DNA of 64,000 nt from Pseudoteredinibacter isoporae_A (GTDB lineage: Bacteria > Pseudomonadota > Gammaproteobacteria > Pseudomonadales > Cellvibrionaceae). The DNA lies in the NCBI RefSeq assembly GCF_040372805.1, contig NZ_BAABWJ010000003.1, positions 124,001 through 188,000 on the forward strand. The letters run 5' to 3'. Both the position numbers and the translations under genes were made by a program. Each line of letters begins with the position of its first letter. The stretch's first letter is position 1. Below the pieces are notes generated by a model that had not been told where the DNA came from, made no database searches, and saw nothing but the letters and a program-made list of their open reading frames with translations. Below are positions 46,072 through 54,268 of this stretch, in pieces.

Positions 46072-46126
46072 TCCACCAAACTCCACCTGGAATCTGGAAT
46101 ACACACAAATCTCCACTTTTTTCCAC
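46072..46126 (-). promoter_or_regulatory. MraZ operator: phased GTGGA boxes
   Basis: On the minus strand GTGGA occurs at 46122-46126, 46112-46116, 46082-46086 and 46072-46076, with a GTGTG at 46102-46106 and no match at 46092. All fall on one 10-base phase, with 5-base spacers. This is the repeat geometry known for MraZ sites. The array starts at the predicted transcription start, so bound MraZ would block the promoter. A fifth GTGGA at 46043-46047 is off phase and is part of the ribosome-binding site. Confidence 0.82.
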
Positions 46127-46134
46127 ATAGCTAC

Positions 46135-46162
46135 ACTATAAATCTGAACTAGGCAAAGTCAA
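46135..46162 (-). promoter_or_regulatory. Sigma-70 promoter of the mraZ (dcw) operon
   Basis: TTGACT and TATAGT are separated by 16 bases on the minus strand, five of six matches to consensus at -35. Start expected near 46128, leaving a leader of about 90 bases before mraZ. Confidence 0.82.
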
Positions 46163-46283
46163 GGCAAAAAGCGTTTAAAATCAGGGATATTGCTGCGATC
46201 TTCGAGAAACTTGTTAAGAAAAGACCATTCCAGCAGAGAAAAGGCAAGCAAAAATAAAGAAAAAACAGGCACATAAAAGCCAA

Positions 46284-46306
46284 ACTTAAAGTAACACTTT
46301 AAGTTC
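46284..46306. repeat. Perfect 10-base inverted repeat between rnpB and the dcw promoter
   Basis: AACTTAAAGT and ACTTTAAGTT enclose a 3-base loop. It lies about 58 bases beyond the 3' end of rnpB and upstream of the mraZ promoter. On the minus strand it is followed by TTTGGCTTTTATG, so it may be the rnpB terminator; an operator is the alternative. The rest of the 326-base gap between mraZ and rnpB holds only the promoter and operator described and A-rich DNA. Confidence 0.55.
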
Positions 46307-46363
46307 TGTATTGAACTAACATGAAACAATTAGAGAGCCGAAAAAATATCAGCCAAAAGAATG

Positions 46364-46718
46364 AGCCAAAGGCGGCCTGTAAGCCGGGTTCTGTCTTGAA
46401 CAGTCATTCATCTGGGATGCTCGTCACCGAACACCTCGAGCGACCTACCCGAATCCAGCGCGGGCCACGCCTATAGGATTCCTATTTGGTCTTGCTCCGA
46501 GTGGGGTTTACCATCGCCGCAGACTGTTGCCAGCTGCGCGGTGCGCTCTTACCGCACCTTTTCAACCTTACCGGCCGCAAAGCGGCTTAGGCGGTTTCCT
46601 TTCTGCTGCACTTTCCGTAGGCTCACGCCCCCCAGGTGTTACCTGGCACTCAGCCCTTTGGAGCCCGGACTTTCCTCCCTCCTTATAAAAGAAGAGCGAC
46701 TGTCCAGCCACCTTTGAC
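46364..46718 (-). ncRNA. rnpB: RNase P RNA (type A)
   Basis: Read on the minus strand, about 355 bases match the bacterial type A RNA: GGAGGAAAGTCCGGGCTCC in the 5' part, the GTGCAGCAGAAAGGAAACCGCC segment region, GGTAAGAGCGCACCGC, AAACCCCACTCGGAGCAAG, and near the 3' end AGATGAATGACTGTTC and GACAGAACCCGGCTTA. The ends were set from the P1 helix, where CAAAGGTGGCT at the 5' side pairs with GCCGCCTTTG at the 3' side. It is the catalytic part of RNase P, which matures tRNA 5' ends. Confidence 0.97.
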
Positions 46719-46725
46719 AGGGTGA

Positions 46726-46754
46726 ACAATAGCGACTCAAACCCTCACTTGCAA
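46726..46754 (-). promoter_or_regulatory. Sigma-70 promoter of rnpB
   Basis: TTGCAA (46749-46754) and TATTGT (46726-46731) are 17 bases apart on the minus strand, and the P1 helix starts about 8 bases further on, exactly where transcription should begin. The remaining DNA up to the receptor gene at 47065 (about 310 bases) shows one short inverted repeat and no gene. Confidence 0.8.
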
Positions 46755-46986
46755 GCCCCGGATCACTTAACACTTCCTAACTATTTTTCGCCCAATTAAC
46801 CACATAACTTTACAGTCTTATATTGCAATTGACAGAAACGTTCGAAATCACTGTCATTCATAGACAAATTGGCCAGCTTGGTTGGCTATTCAGCCTAAAT
46901 AGTATATGGTTCGCGGTGCCTTTAGCGTCGGAAATTACTGACATACAACAACAAAAACAAAAGCTTAGGCACAACACTGTAAAAAC

Positions 46987-47002
46987 TACTATAAATAGTA
47001 GC
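46987..47002. repeat. Short inverted repeat upstream of the TonB-dependent receptor
   Basis: CTACTA and TAGTAG around TAAA, 63 bases before the receptor ATG. A possible regulatory site for the receptor gene; no Fur box was recognised. Confidence 0.3.
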
Positions 47003-47064
47003 TGTAACAGGCAGCTCATATAAGCCTGAACAGCAAATACCCGCTCATCACAGGAGATCGACTG

Positions 47065-49428
47065 ATGAAATCTATTAGACAGCGCACACTTAGTGTTGCC
47101 ATCGGCACCATAGCAGCCGCTGCAGCCATGCCCTCTCTCGCACAGCTCGCCCTTGAAGAAGTCGTTGTAACCGCTCAAAAGCGTGAGCAAAGCTTGATGG
47201 ATGTACCCATTTCCGTAAACGCGGTAGCGGGTGAAAAAATGAACGAGGCTGGTATTAACAACCTTGAAGACATGACCGCCTACGTTCCCAACCTGACATT
47301 CAACCAAACGGGTATCGGTACTATTATCGGTATTCGCGGTATCAGCTCTGGTATTAACCAGGGTTTCGAGCAGTCTGTAGGCCAGTATGTAGATGGTATC
47401 TACTACGGCCGTGCACAGCTGACTCGTGCACCTATGTTTGACATGGAGCGCGTAGAAATTCTGCGTGGCCCACAAAGTATTTTGTTCGGTAAGAACTCCA
47501 TTGCCGGTGCGGTCTCCATGACCACCGCCAAACCGACCGATGATTTCGAAGGGTCTGTTACCGCATTGTATGAGCCTGATCACGGTGAGCGTGACATTAA
47601 ACTGGTGCTGTCTGGCCCATTAACCGATACCTTGAGCGGTCGCCTGGCCATTCTTGATCGTCAGATTGATGGTTACTACAACAACACCACATTGAACCGC
47701 GATGAGTCCGATGAAGATGTTGGCGTTGTGCGCGGCTCTTTGCGTTGGGACGCTTCCGACGATACCACCGTCAACCTGAAACTTGAGAAAAGCAAGTTCG
47801 ACACAAAAGGTCGCTTCCTGGAACTGGTTAATGAAGTTGGCGCGGTACCTTATTCGGCTGCCGTTGCCCAAGTAAACGCCGCAGTGGGTAACGGTGCTTA
47901 CGTTCTCGATGCCACTCAAGATTTTAATCGTCAGTCCAATGGTGATAACAGCGATAACGAAGCTGAAAACCTGACGCTAAACATTGAGCATCAGTTGGGT
48001 GACATCACCCTGACCTCAATCACCGGTTACAACGCTTACGAGTATAAAGAAAACTGTGACTGTGACTTTATCGGTGCCAGTATCTTTACGGCTCAATCCG
48101 GCGAAGACTTCGATCAGGTAAGCCAGGAAATTCGCTTCACCTCACCGGGCGGCGAAACCGTTGACTGGATTGCCGGCGGCTTCTGGCAATCAACCGATCT
48201 GAAATTCAATGACTCCATTACGGTTCCTGGTGACAGCTTGCTGCGCGCTTTGAACCCAGGCTTTGCCAACATCGCTACCCAACGTACGTTCACCCAAGAG
48301 TCTGATCTGTGGTCTGTATTCGCTCAGGCAACGTGGAACATCAACGAAGAATTCCGCCTGAATCTGGGTGCTCGTTACACCTCGGAAGATAAAGAAGCAT
48401 CTCGTCGTCAATACCACGTAGATCCAACCGGTGCTGACGTAGGTTCCAGCAATGTCTTGCTAAACACCCTATTCTCTGCATTTGCCATCGAGCCTTACGA
48501 CACCATCAGCGCAGATCGCGATGAAGGCGCATTCACACCACTGATCACCGCTCAGTGGGATATCAGCCCGGATGCCATGTTATATGCCACTTACACCACT
48601 GGCTTTAAAGGTGGCGGTTTTGACGTCCGCTCGAACGCGCATCCTGATCCAGCATACGGCGTAACCGTTGTTACAGCGGCTGGCCCAGTTCTGAACCCAG
48701 GCCGTACTGGTGTATTTGAATACGAAGAAGAGAAAGCCACCAGTTTCGAACTCGGTGGTAAGTTTACTCTGGCCGATGGCGCCGCTGAGTTGAACGTTGC
48801 TCTATTCCGCACTGAGTACGAAGACCTGCAAACTTCGCAGTTCGACGGTACTCTTGGCTTTAATGTTACCAACGCCGGTGAAGCTACCAGCCAAGGTTTG
48901 GAAATGGATGGCCGCTGGTTATTGGCTGAAGGCCTGACGTTGACAGGTTCTGCCGCCTACTTGGACTTCGAGTACGATAAATTCCCGAACGGTCAATGTG
49001 CTTTTGGCGTCACTCCAAACAGTGCCAGCAACCCAGGTTTGTGTGACTTCGCTGGCCAGCGTCGTGAGTTTACACCAGAGCTGCAAGGCACGCTGAGCGT
49101 AGATCACATTATGCCTGTGGGTCAGGATTTCGAACTGCACACCACTCTGGACTTGATCTACAGTGATGATTACTTTGCTTCACCAACTCTGGATCAGAAC
49201 CTGATTCAAGAGGCCTACACCAAAGTTAATATGCGTGTAGCCTTCGGTGCGGCTGATGGTCAATGGGAAGTGGCTCTGATCGGCAAAAACCTGACGGACG
49301 AAGAAGTGGTGACCTTCGGTAACGTAGCACCACTGTCCACTACCTTGACTCAAGGTAATGGTGCCGCTTACTACGCCTTCTTCGATCGTCCTCGTTCTGT
49401 TGCAATTCAAGGCACACTGCGTTTCTAA
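47065..49428 (+). CDS. TonB-dependent outer-membrane receptor
   Basis: A 787-residue protein with signal peptide (cleavage expected after SLA, residue 26), TonB box EEVVVTA at residues 31-37, a plug domain with VEILRGPQSILFGKNSIAGAVSM, and a 22-strand barrel ending in the outer-membrane signature RPRSVAIQGTLRF (C-terminal Phe). The EVVVTAQKR start is typical of the large receptor group in Sphingomonads, Cellvibrionales and relatives that take up varied organic molecules. No sugar, siderophore or vitamin genes adjoin it, so the ligand is unknown. An AGGAGA precedes the ATG by 7 bases, and a strong terminator follows, making it a single-gene unit. Confidence 0.93.
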   Translation: MKSIRQRTLSVAIGTIAAAAAMPSLAQLALEEVVVTAQKREQSLMDVPISVNAVAGEKMNEAGINNLEDMTAYVPNLTFNQTGIGTIIGIRGISSGINQGFEQSVGQYVDGIYYGRAQLTRAPMFDMERVEILRGPQSILFGKNSIAGAVSMTTAKPTDDFEGSVTALYEPDHGERDIKLVLSGPLTDTLSGRLAILDRQIDGYYNNTTLNRDESDEDVGVVRGSLRWDASDDTTVNLKLEKSKFDTKGRFLELVNEVGAVPYSAAVAQVNAAVGNGAYVLDATQDFNRQSNGDNSDNEAENLTLNIEHQLGDITLTSITGYNAYEYKENCDCDFIGASIFTAQSGEDFDQVSQEIRFTSPGGETVDWIAGGFWQSTDLKFNDSITVPGDSLLRALNPGFANIATQRTFTQESDLWSVFAQATWNINEEFRLNLGARYTSEDKEASRRQYHVDPTGADVGSSNVLLNTLFSAFAIEPYDTISADRDEGAFTPLITAQWDISPDAMLYATYTTGFKGGGFDVRSNAHPDPAYGVTVVTAAGPVLNPGRTGVFEYEEEKATSFELGGKFTLADGAAELNVALFRTEYEDLQTSQFDGTLGFNVTNAGEATSQGLEMDGRWLLAEGLTLTGSAAYLDFEYDKFPNGQCAFGVTPNSASNPGLCDFAGQRREFTPELQGTLSVDHIMPVGQDFELHTTLDLIYSDDYFASPTLDQNLIQEAYTKVNMRVAFGAADGQWEVALIGKNLTDEEVVTFGNVAPLSTTLTQGNGAAYYAFFDRPRSVAIQGTLRF

Positions 49429-49470
49429 GAATAGATTTCCAAGAACGTCAGTAACTGTTTTATACAGAAC

Positions 49471-49508
49471 AAAAAGCCAGGGCCCTTTCGGGTCCTGGCT
49501 TTTTTTTG
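49471..49508. terminator. Strong bidirectional intrinsic terminator
   Basis: AAAAAGCCAGGGCCC pairs with GGGTCCTGGCTTTTT over a TTTC loop and runs into eight T. It serves the receptor gene (+) and, through its A-run, can also act for rsmI (-). Confidence 0.93.
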
Positions 49509-49558
49509 GGACGTTATTTTTTGCGCGACACGAACACGATGGGCTCGCCCTGCTATCT

Positions 49559-50425
49559 CTAACCTGGCTTGTTGTCCAAAGCCCATTGATACAAGGCTTT
49601 CTTACGCAAACCACTTATCTCCGCACCGATTTGAGCAGCCTGTTTCACAGGTAGCTGTGCCAGTAAACAGCGCATCATATGCTCAACCTTCGCATCAATT
49701 TGCTTTTCGCTTGCTTCAAACCCTTTGATCAAAACCACCATTTCACCTTTGCGCTGATTGGGGTCTGCCTCTACCCGCTGAAGCACCTCATGAGCGGTGC
49801 CCGCCAAAACTGTCTCAAAAGTTTTGGTAATTTCGCGTGCTAACACCAGTTCACGTTCAGCGCCAAACACGTCGACAATCGCTGTCAAACTGTCGACAAT
49901 TCGGTGAGGGGCCTCGTAAAAAATCATCGTGCGTTCTTCTTCCATCAAATCCTGCAGATAATTCAATCGCTGTCCGGCTTTAGCGGGCAAAAAACCTTCA
50001 AAACAAAAACGATCAGAAGGCAGGCCAGCGACACTCAAAGCCGCTGCCATAGCACATGCACCGGGAATCGGTACAACGTCAATGTCTGCGTCACGGGCCA
50101 ATTTGACCACGCGATAACCCGGATCGGAGATCAATGGTGTGCCGGCATCACTGATCAAAGCAATATCCTTACCCATCTTCAGCTGGGCAATCATTGCCTC
50201 GCTATGAGCTTGATCACTGTAGTCGTGGTAAGCCTTTAACGGCGTATTGATCGAAAAGTGCTGGCACAGACGAGCGCTGTGCCGAGTATCTTCCGCTGCG
50301 ATCAGGTCAACCGTGTTCAGCACGTCAATCGCACGCTGACTCATATCACCTAAATTACCAATTGGAGTAGCCACCACGTAAAGGGCGCCAGCCCCCCCCG
50401 TTGTAGAATTTTTCATCGCCGGCAC
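49559..50425 (-). CDS. rsmI: 16S rRNA 2'-O-ribose C1402 methyltransferase
   Basis: About 288 residues, tetrapyrrole-methylase fold. ALYVVATPIGNLGDMSQRA is the family signature, followed by LIAAEDTRHSARLC, ALISDAGTPLISDPGY and FYEAPHRIVDSL. It makes the 2'-O-methyl on C1402, complementing RsmH. Start uncertain: GTG at 50425 has AGAGGTG eight bases before it, with ATG alternatives at 50443 and 50416. It is divergent from lpoA, the conserved yraL-yraM layout. Confidence 0.97.
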   Translation of the reverse strand: MPAMKNSTTGGAGALYVVATPIGNLGDMSQRAIDVLNTVDLIAAEDTRHSARLCQHFSINTPLKAYHDYSDQAHSEAMIAQLKMGKDIALISDAGTPLISDPGYRVVKLARDADIDVVPIPGACAMAAALSVAGLPSDRFCFEGFLPAKAGQRLNYLQDLMEEERTMIFYEAPHRIVDSLTAIVDVFGAERELVLAREITKTFETVLAGTAHEVLQRVEADPNQRKGEMVVLIKGFEASEKQIDAKVEHMMRCLLAQLPVKQAAQIGAEISGLRKKALYQWALDNKPG

Positions 50426-50546
50426 GGAACATTCACCTCTCATTCATGGCCAAAGAGCAGTATATTACTCCCTTCACCGGCAACTGGCATGCATCGGCTG
50501 AAGATAACTTGTTATGATTAGCCCCAGACCTGAATTAGAGAGCACA

Positions 50547-52445
50547 ATGAGTACTTTTTTGAAAAACTCACCCCGCCAATATCCCCGCCTGGGCCGCTGT
50601 CGTATCGCCACAGTGCTTATCACTAGCGCCCTACTCAGCGCTTGTGGATCAAACCCCAGTCGGGATCAAAGCAGCTACCAGCAAGCCGCCGCACATATCG
50701 AACAGCCACAGCAAAGTGTGGCCGAACTGCTGAAACTCGCTCGCACCAGCCAAGCCCGCGACGCCAGCCAATACCTGCTGCATGCCGCCCAACAACTCAG
50801 CCAACAGGAAGAGCTCAGCTGGGCGCAGAATCTGCTAAAAAATGTCGACCCGATGCTGCTGAACAATGAAGACTTTATTGAGTACAGTCTGCTGCTCGGG
50901 AAACTGTCAATGGAAGACGGCTCCTACTTTCTAGCCAAAGACACCTTTGCCAGTCCGCGACTGGCCACACTCAAACCTCAGATGCAGGCAGAGCAGCAGC
51001 GCCGCCTGGGTGAACTGAAGGCCACTCTGTTTACGCTGTTGGGTGACACCCAAGCCGGAGTGGAAGAACGCCTTCAACTCGAGCAATGGCTTGAGGGCGA
51101 CCAGTTGGTCGGTAACGAACGTGCCCTATGGCAAACTCTGATGATGGAAAGTCCGGATAAGTTGCAAACTCTGGCTAACCATCCCCAGCCGTTGTTACAA
51201 CAAGGCTGGTATGAGCTGGCCGCCATCGCAAAAAACCAAAGCGACAGTATTGAACAACAGCAGGCTAAAGTGCAGCAGTGGCAAATGGCTAACCCAGGAC
51301 ATCCTGCCGCAGCCAATCTCCCCGAAGACCTTCGCCTACTGGGCCGACTGATTGCGGACCAACCCAGAAAACTCAGCCTGATGCTGCCCAGCCGTGGAAA
51401 ATTCGCCCGTGCAGGTAAAGCGATACGCGACGGTTTTATGGCAGCCTACTACCAGGCCGCAGAGAACGGCCAACAGGCGCCTCAACTCGAACTTATCGAC
51501 AGCAGCCAGGGTGATATCGTTCAGCTCTACCAGCAAGCGGTTCAGGGCGGCAGCGACCTGGTTATTGGCCCACTTGATAAGCGCCAAGTCAAACGCTTAA
51601 ACGACATCAGTGACTTAAACGTTCCTGTTTTGGCCATGAACTATATCCAGGCTCCTTCCAGCGAACAGCAAGAAGAATATCACCAGCAGCTCTTTCAGTT
51701 CGGTTTAGCCGTGGAAGACGAGGCACGTCAGTGTGCACAGCGAGCCTACCTCGAAGGCCATCGCCGAGCTCTGGTACTGGCCCCACAAAGCTCTTGGGGG
51801 AACCGGGGCACCAAAGCCTTCGTTGAGGAGTGGCAACGTTTGGGGGGTGAAATTGTTGGCGAACAACGCTTTACCGGTAAAGGCGATTACTCCCGCGTCA
51901 TCAAAAACAGCTTGCAGCTGGATCTGAGTGAAAACCGCTACCGCAACCTGCAAAGAATTCTGGGCACGAATTTAGAGTTCGAACCACGCCGCCGCCAAGA
52001 TGTAGACATGATCTTTATGCTGGCCAATAACAACCAGGCTAGACAGGTTAAACCCACCCTGGCCTTCCACTATGCCAGCAAGATTCCCGTCTACGCCACC
52101 AGCCACATCTATGGAGGTAGCACAGCCTCGAAGGCCAATCGCGATTTGAACGGCATCCGCTTCACTGCTTTGCCTTGGTTGATGCAGGAAGACGAGGGCT
52201 TACGGCAGGCTGTCGACAAGGCTGCCAAACCCAGTCCAGCTTATCAACAGCTGTACGCACTGGGCGCCGACAGTTTCGCGCTGTATCCACGCTTAAGTCA
52301 GCTGGCCCAGGTCCAGCAATTGCAACTGCAGGGCCGCACTGGACGATTGCAGATGCTCCACAACGGTCAACTGGCCAGACAACAGGACTGGGCGATTATG
52401 CGCAATGGTAAAGCCCAACCTTTGGAAAACATCAGCCAGCGTTGA
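50547..52445 (+). CDS. lpoA: Outer-membrane lipoprotein LpoA, activator of PBP1a
   Basis: About 632 residues. The lipoprotein signal ends LLSAC with the lipidated cysteine at C33. The N-terminal half is helical and TPR-like, rich in Gln; the C-terminal half is a periplasmic-binding-protein fold (KLSLMLPSRGKFARAGKAI... LVIGPLDKRQVKRL). It reaches through peptidoglycan to stimulate PBP1a. I start at the ATG at 50547, which has GAGAG before it; an ATG 33 bases upstream gives a less likely longer signal peptide. It opens the lpoA-yraN-diaA-dolP group. Confidence 0.94.
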   Translation: MSTFLKNSPRQYPRLGRCRIATVLITSALLSACGSNPSRDQSSYQQAAAHIEQPQQSVAELLKLARTSQARDASQYLLHAAQQLSQQEELSWAQNLLKNVDPMLLNNEDFIEYSLLLGKLSMEDGSYFLAKDTFASPRLATLKPQMQAEQQRRLGELKATLFTLLGDTQAGVEERLQLEQWLEGDQLVGNERALWQTLMMESPDKLQTLANHPQPLLQQGWYELAAIAKNQSDSIEQQQAKVQQWQMANPGHPAAANLPEDLRLLGRLIADQPRKLSLMLPSRGKFARAGKAIRDGFMAAYYQAAENGQQAPQLELIDSSQGDIVQLYQQAVQGGSDLVIGPLDKRQVKRLNDISDLNVPVLAMNYIQAPSSEQQEEYHQQLFQFGLAVEDEARQCAQRAYLEGHRRALVLAPQSSWGNRGTKAFVEEWQRLGGEIVGEQRFTGKGDYSRVIKNSLQLDLSENRYRNLQRILGTNLEFEPRRRQDVDMIFMLANNNQARQVKPTLAFHYASKIPVYATSHIYGGSTASKANRDLNGIRFTALPWLMQEDEGLRQAVDKAAKPSPAYQQLYALGADSFALYPRLSQLAQVQQLQLQGRTGRLQMLHNGQLARQQDWAIMRNGKAQPLENISQR

Positions 52446-52464
52446 ATTGAATTTAAAATTCAAC
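52441..52464. repeat. Inverted repeat over the lpoA stop codon
   Basis: GTTGAATT and AATTCAAC form perfect 8-base arms. A second hairpin, GCGACCGC with GTGGTCGC (one wobble), follows at 52491-52510. Neither has a T-run, so they may slow transcription or stabilise the lpoA mRNA rather than stop it. Confidence 0.4.
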
Positions 52465-52555
52465 CCTTTGTATCTCTCACCTCGAGGCCTGCGACCGCTA
52501 TAGTGGTCGCTCAATTCACGGGCTTCATTTGGCTCCCAAACATAGGACCCCCAAG

Positions 52556-52927
52556 GTGAGACGAACTCAAAACACACTGGAACAAGGTGCCGAGCAGGAA
52601 CAAAAAGCGGCGGATCATTTGTGTGCACACGGCCTGCAATTGCAAGAACGTAACTATCTCTGTGCCCACGGTGAAATTGACTTGATCATGCACAGCGATG
52701 AGGAATGGGTGTTTGTCGAGGTTCGCAGTCGTCGGCCATCACAATTCAGCTCAGCGCTTGAGAGCATTGGCCCACAAAAACAGCAACGCCTGTTGCGCAG
52801 CGCTGAACATTTTCTGGCCAGCCGGGGCATTGCCGATGCACCCTGTCGTTTTGATGTCGTCGCCATTGCCCTTCTACCCGATGGCCGCTCTGATATAGAA
52901 TGGCTGCCAAATGCCTTTGGGGCGTAA
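52556..52927 (+). CDS. yraN: UPF0102 endonuclease-like protein YraN
   Basis: About 123 residues with a restriction-endonuclease-like core: GEIDLIMHSDEEWVFVEVRSRR contains the D-x(n)-ExK-like site (Asp in EIDLI, E in VEVR). GPQKQQRLLRSAEHFL and CRFDVVAI complete the family pattern. Function not established; some relatives are suspected in DNA repair or uptake. Start GTG at 52556 has AGGA eight bases before; a TTG at 52529 is the alternative. Located between lpoA and diaA as in E. coli. Confidence 0.92.
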   Translation: MRRTQNTLEQGAEQEQKAADHLCAHGLQLQERNYLCAHGEIDLIMHSDEEWVFVEVRSRRPSQFSSALESIGPQKQQRLLRSAEHFLASRGIADAPCRFDVVAIALLPDGRSDIEWLPNAFGA

Positions 52928-52949
52928 GCCCGTTTGATAAGAGCCGAGC

Positions 52950-53546
52950 ATGGATCAACACGTAATCAATCTGTTTCACCGTAGCATTGAAGCCAAAATG
53001 CAAGTGGGTGAACAACTGGCCCCATTAATCGCCGAAGCCAGCGAAATGATGGTGCACGCCCTCGTTAACGACAATAAAATTTTACTCTGCGGCAATGGCA
53101 GCAGCTGCGCCATTACTCAGATATTTTCAGCCAGTCTGATCAATCGATTCGAGAATGAGCGCCCCAGTTTGCCTGCTATCGCTCTGGGAACGGACGCCAC
53201 ATCGCTATCGGCTATTGCAGACGTCGCCAGTTACAACGATGTCTACGCCAAACAGGTGCGTGCCCTGGGCCAACCCGGCGATATTCTGGTATTAATTTCC
53301 AGCAGCGGGAAACCTGGCAACCTGATCCAAGCGGTACAGGCCGCCCACGATCGGGATATGTCTGTTATTGCCCTTACCGGGCACGATGGCGGGGATATTT
53401 CTGCGCTTCTTGATGTCAACGATATTGAATTGCAGGCCCAACTGCATTCCAGGCCGAGAATTCACGAGGTCCACCTGCTTACGGTGTTTTGCCTCTGTGA
53501 TTTAATTGACCAACAACTATTTGGAGTTTACAGCCCAGATGAATAA
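52950..53546 (+). CDS. diaA: SIS-domain protein DiaA (DnaA initiator-associating) / GmhA-like
   Basis: A 198-residue SIS-fold protein. ILLCGNGSSCAITQIFSASLINRFENERPSLPAIAL contains the sugar-phosphate loop; VLISSSGKPGNLIQAV is the second. It resembles phosphoheptose isomerase, but its place between yraN and dolP points to DiaA, which binds DnaA and times replication start in E. coli. The dolP start overlaps its end by eight bases. Confidence 0.9.
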   Translation: MDQHVINLFHRSIEAKMQVGEQLAPLIAEASEMMVHALVNDNKILLCGNGSSCAITQIFSASLINRFENERPSLPAIALGTDATSLSAIADVASYNDVYAKQVRALGQPGDILVLISSSGKPGNLIQAVQAAHDRDMSVIALTGHDGGDISALLDVNDIELQAQLHSRPRIHEVHLLTVFCLCDLIDQQLFGVYSPDE

Positions 53547-54123
53547 AGCATCCGGACTTTTAAAGGCAGCCCTCATGGCCGGCTGCGTATTAAGCATGAG
53601 CGCTTGTACCTCAATTATCAGCGCCACGACCGACAAACCTATTCAACCCGATCCCAGCAAGCGGACGTTCGGTACCTATATCGATGACGAACAGCTGGAA
53701 ACCATTGCGGAAGTCAACCTCAATAAAGCCAGCCCCTTGCTGGACGCCTCGCATATCAACGTGAACGCTTTTAATGGTGTCGTACTGGTCACCGGTGAAG
53801 TTCCCAATCAGGACGCTCGCGAATTAGCGACATCGACGTTGCGCAAACTCCATAAAGTACGTCAGGTTTTCAACGAACTGAAAATTCAAGGTAACAGTTC
53901 GATACCGGCACGCACCAACGATGTCTGGATCAGTTCAAAGGTAAAAACCCAGCTACTGGCCCACAAAGATATCGACAGTGGCCGCGTTAAGGTCGTGACT
54001 GAAAACGGTGTTGTCTATCTCATGGGGACCGTTTCACGTACCCAGGCCAATAAAATCGCCAACGTGGTCAGCCGTATCGGCGGTGTTGAAAAAGTCGTTC
54101 GCACCTTCGAATATATCGACTGA
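53539..54123 (+). CDS. dolP: Outer-membrane lipoprotein with two BON domains (DolP/YraP)
   Basis: About 194 residues. The lipoprotein signal ends SMSAC with C23 lipidated. Two BON domains follow: HINVNAFNGVVLVTGEVPNQ and DSGRVKVVTENGVVYLMGTV, each with the Gly turn. DolP supports outer-membrane integrity and BAM/amidase activation in E. coli. I start at the ATG at 53539 (MNKASG..., giving a normal signal peptide), which overlaps the diaA stop; an upstream ATG at 53506 would give a poor signal. Confidence 0.93.
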   Translation: MNKASGLLKAALMAGCVLSMSACTSIISATTDKPIQPDPSKRTFGTYIDDEQLETIAEVNLNKASPLLDASHINVNAFNGVVLVTGEVPNQDARELATSTLRKLHKVRQVFNELKIQGNSSIPARTNDVWISSKVKTQLLAHKDIDSGRVKVVTENGVVYLMGTVSRTQANKIANVVSRIGGVEKVVRTFEYID

Positions 54124-54154
54124 GGCTAACCTAACCCACTCACAATACCCTTCC

Positions 54155-54175
54155 GGCTAGCAGATTCTGCTAGCC
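54155..54175. terminator. Hairpin after dolP
   Basis: GGCTAGCA and TGCTAGCC form a perfect 8-base stem with a 5-base loop, 31 bases after the dolP stop. No T-run follows directly (one TTATTTTT is about 20 bases on), so termination would be weak. Confidence 0.4.
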
Positions 54176-54268
54176 AACCCCGCCCTCAAGCCTTATTTTT
54201 GCCCGAATTTGCTCCGTATTGATTGTTAGAATGGCTATACTTTACGAATAAACTATAAGGAGCAAGCC

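Noticed and set aside
46858..47583. 241-codon minus-strand frame over the start of the receptor gene
   Set aside because: It is antisense to a well-supported receptor gene, Cys/Thr-rich, and shows no recognisable domain.
54234..54242. TATACT as a -10 box for the PrnB-like gene
   Set aside because: No -35 at a proper distance; could be an activator-dependent promoter, but support is too thin to list.
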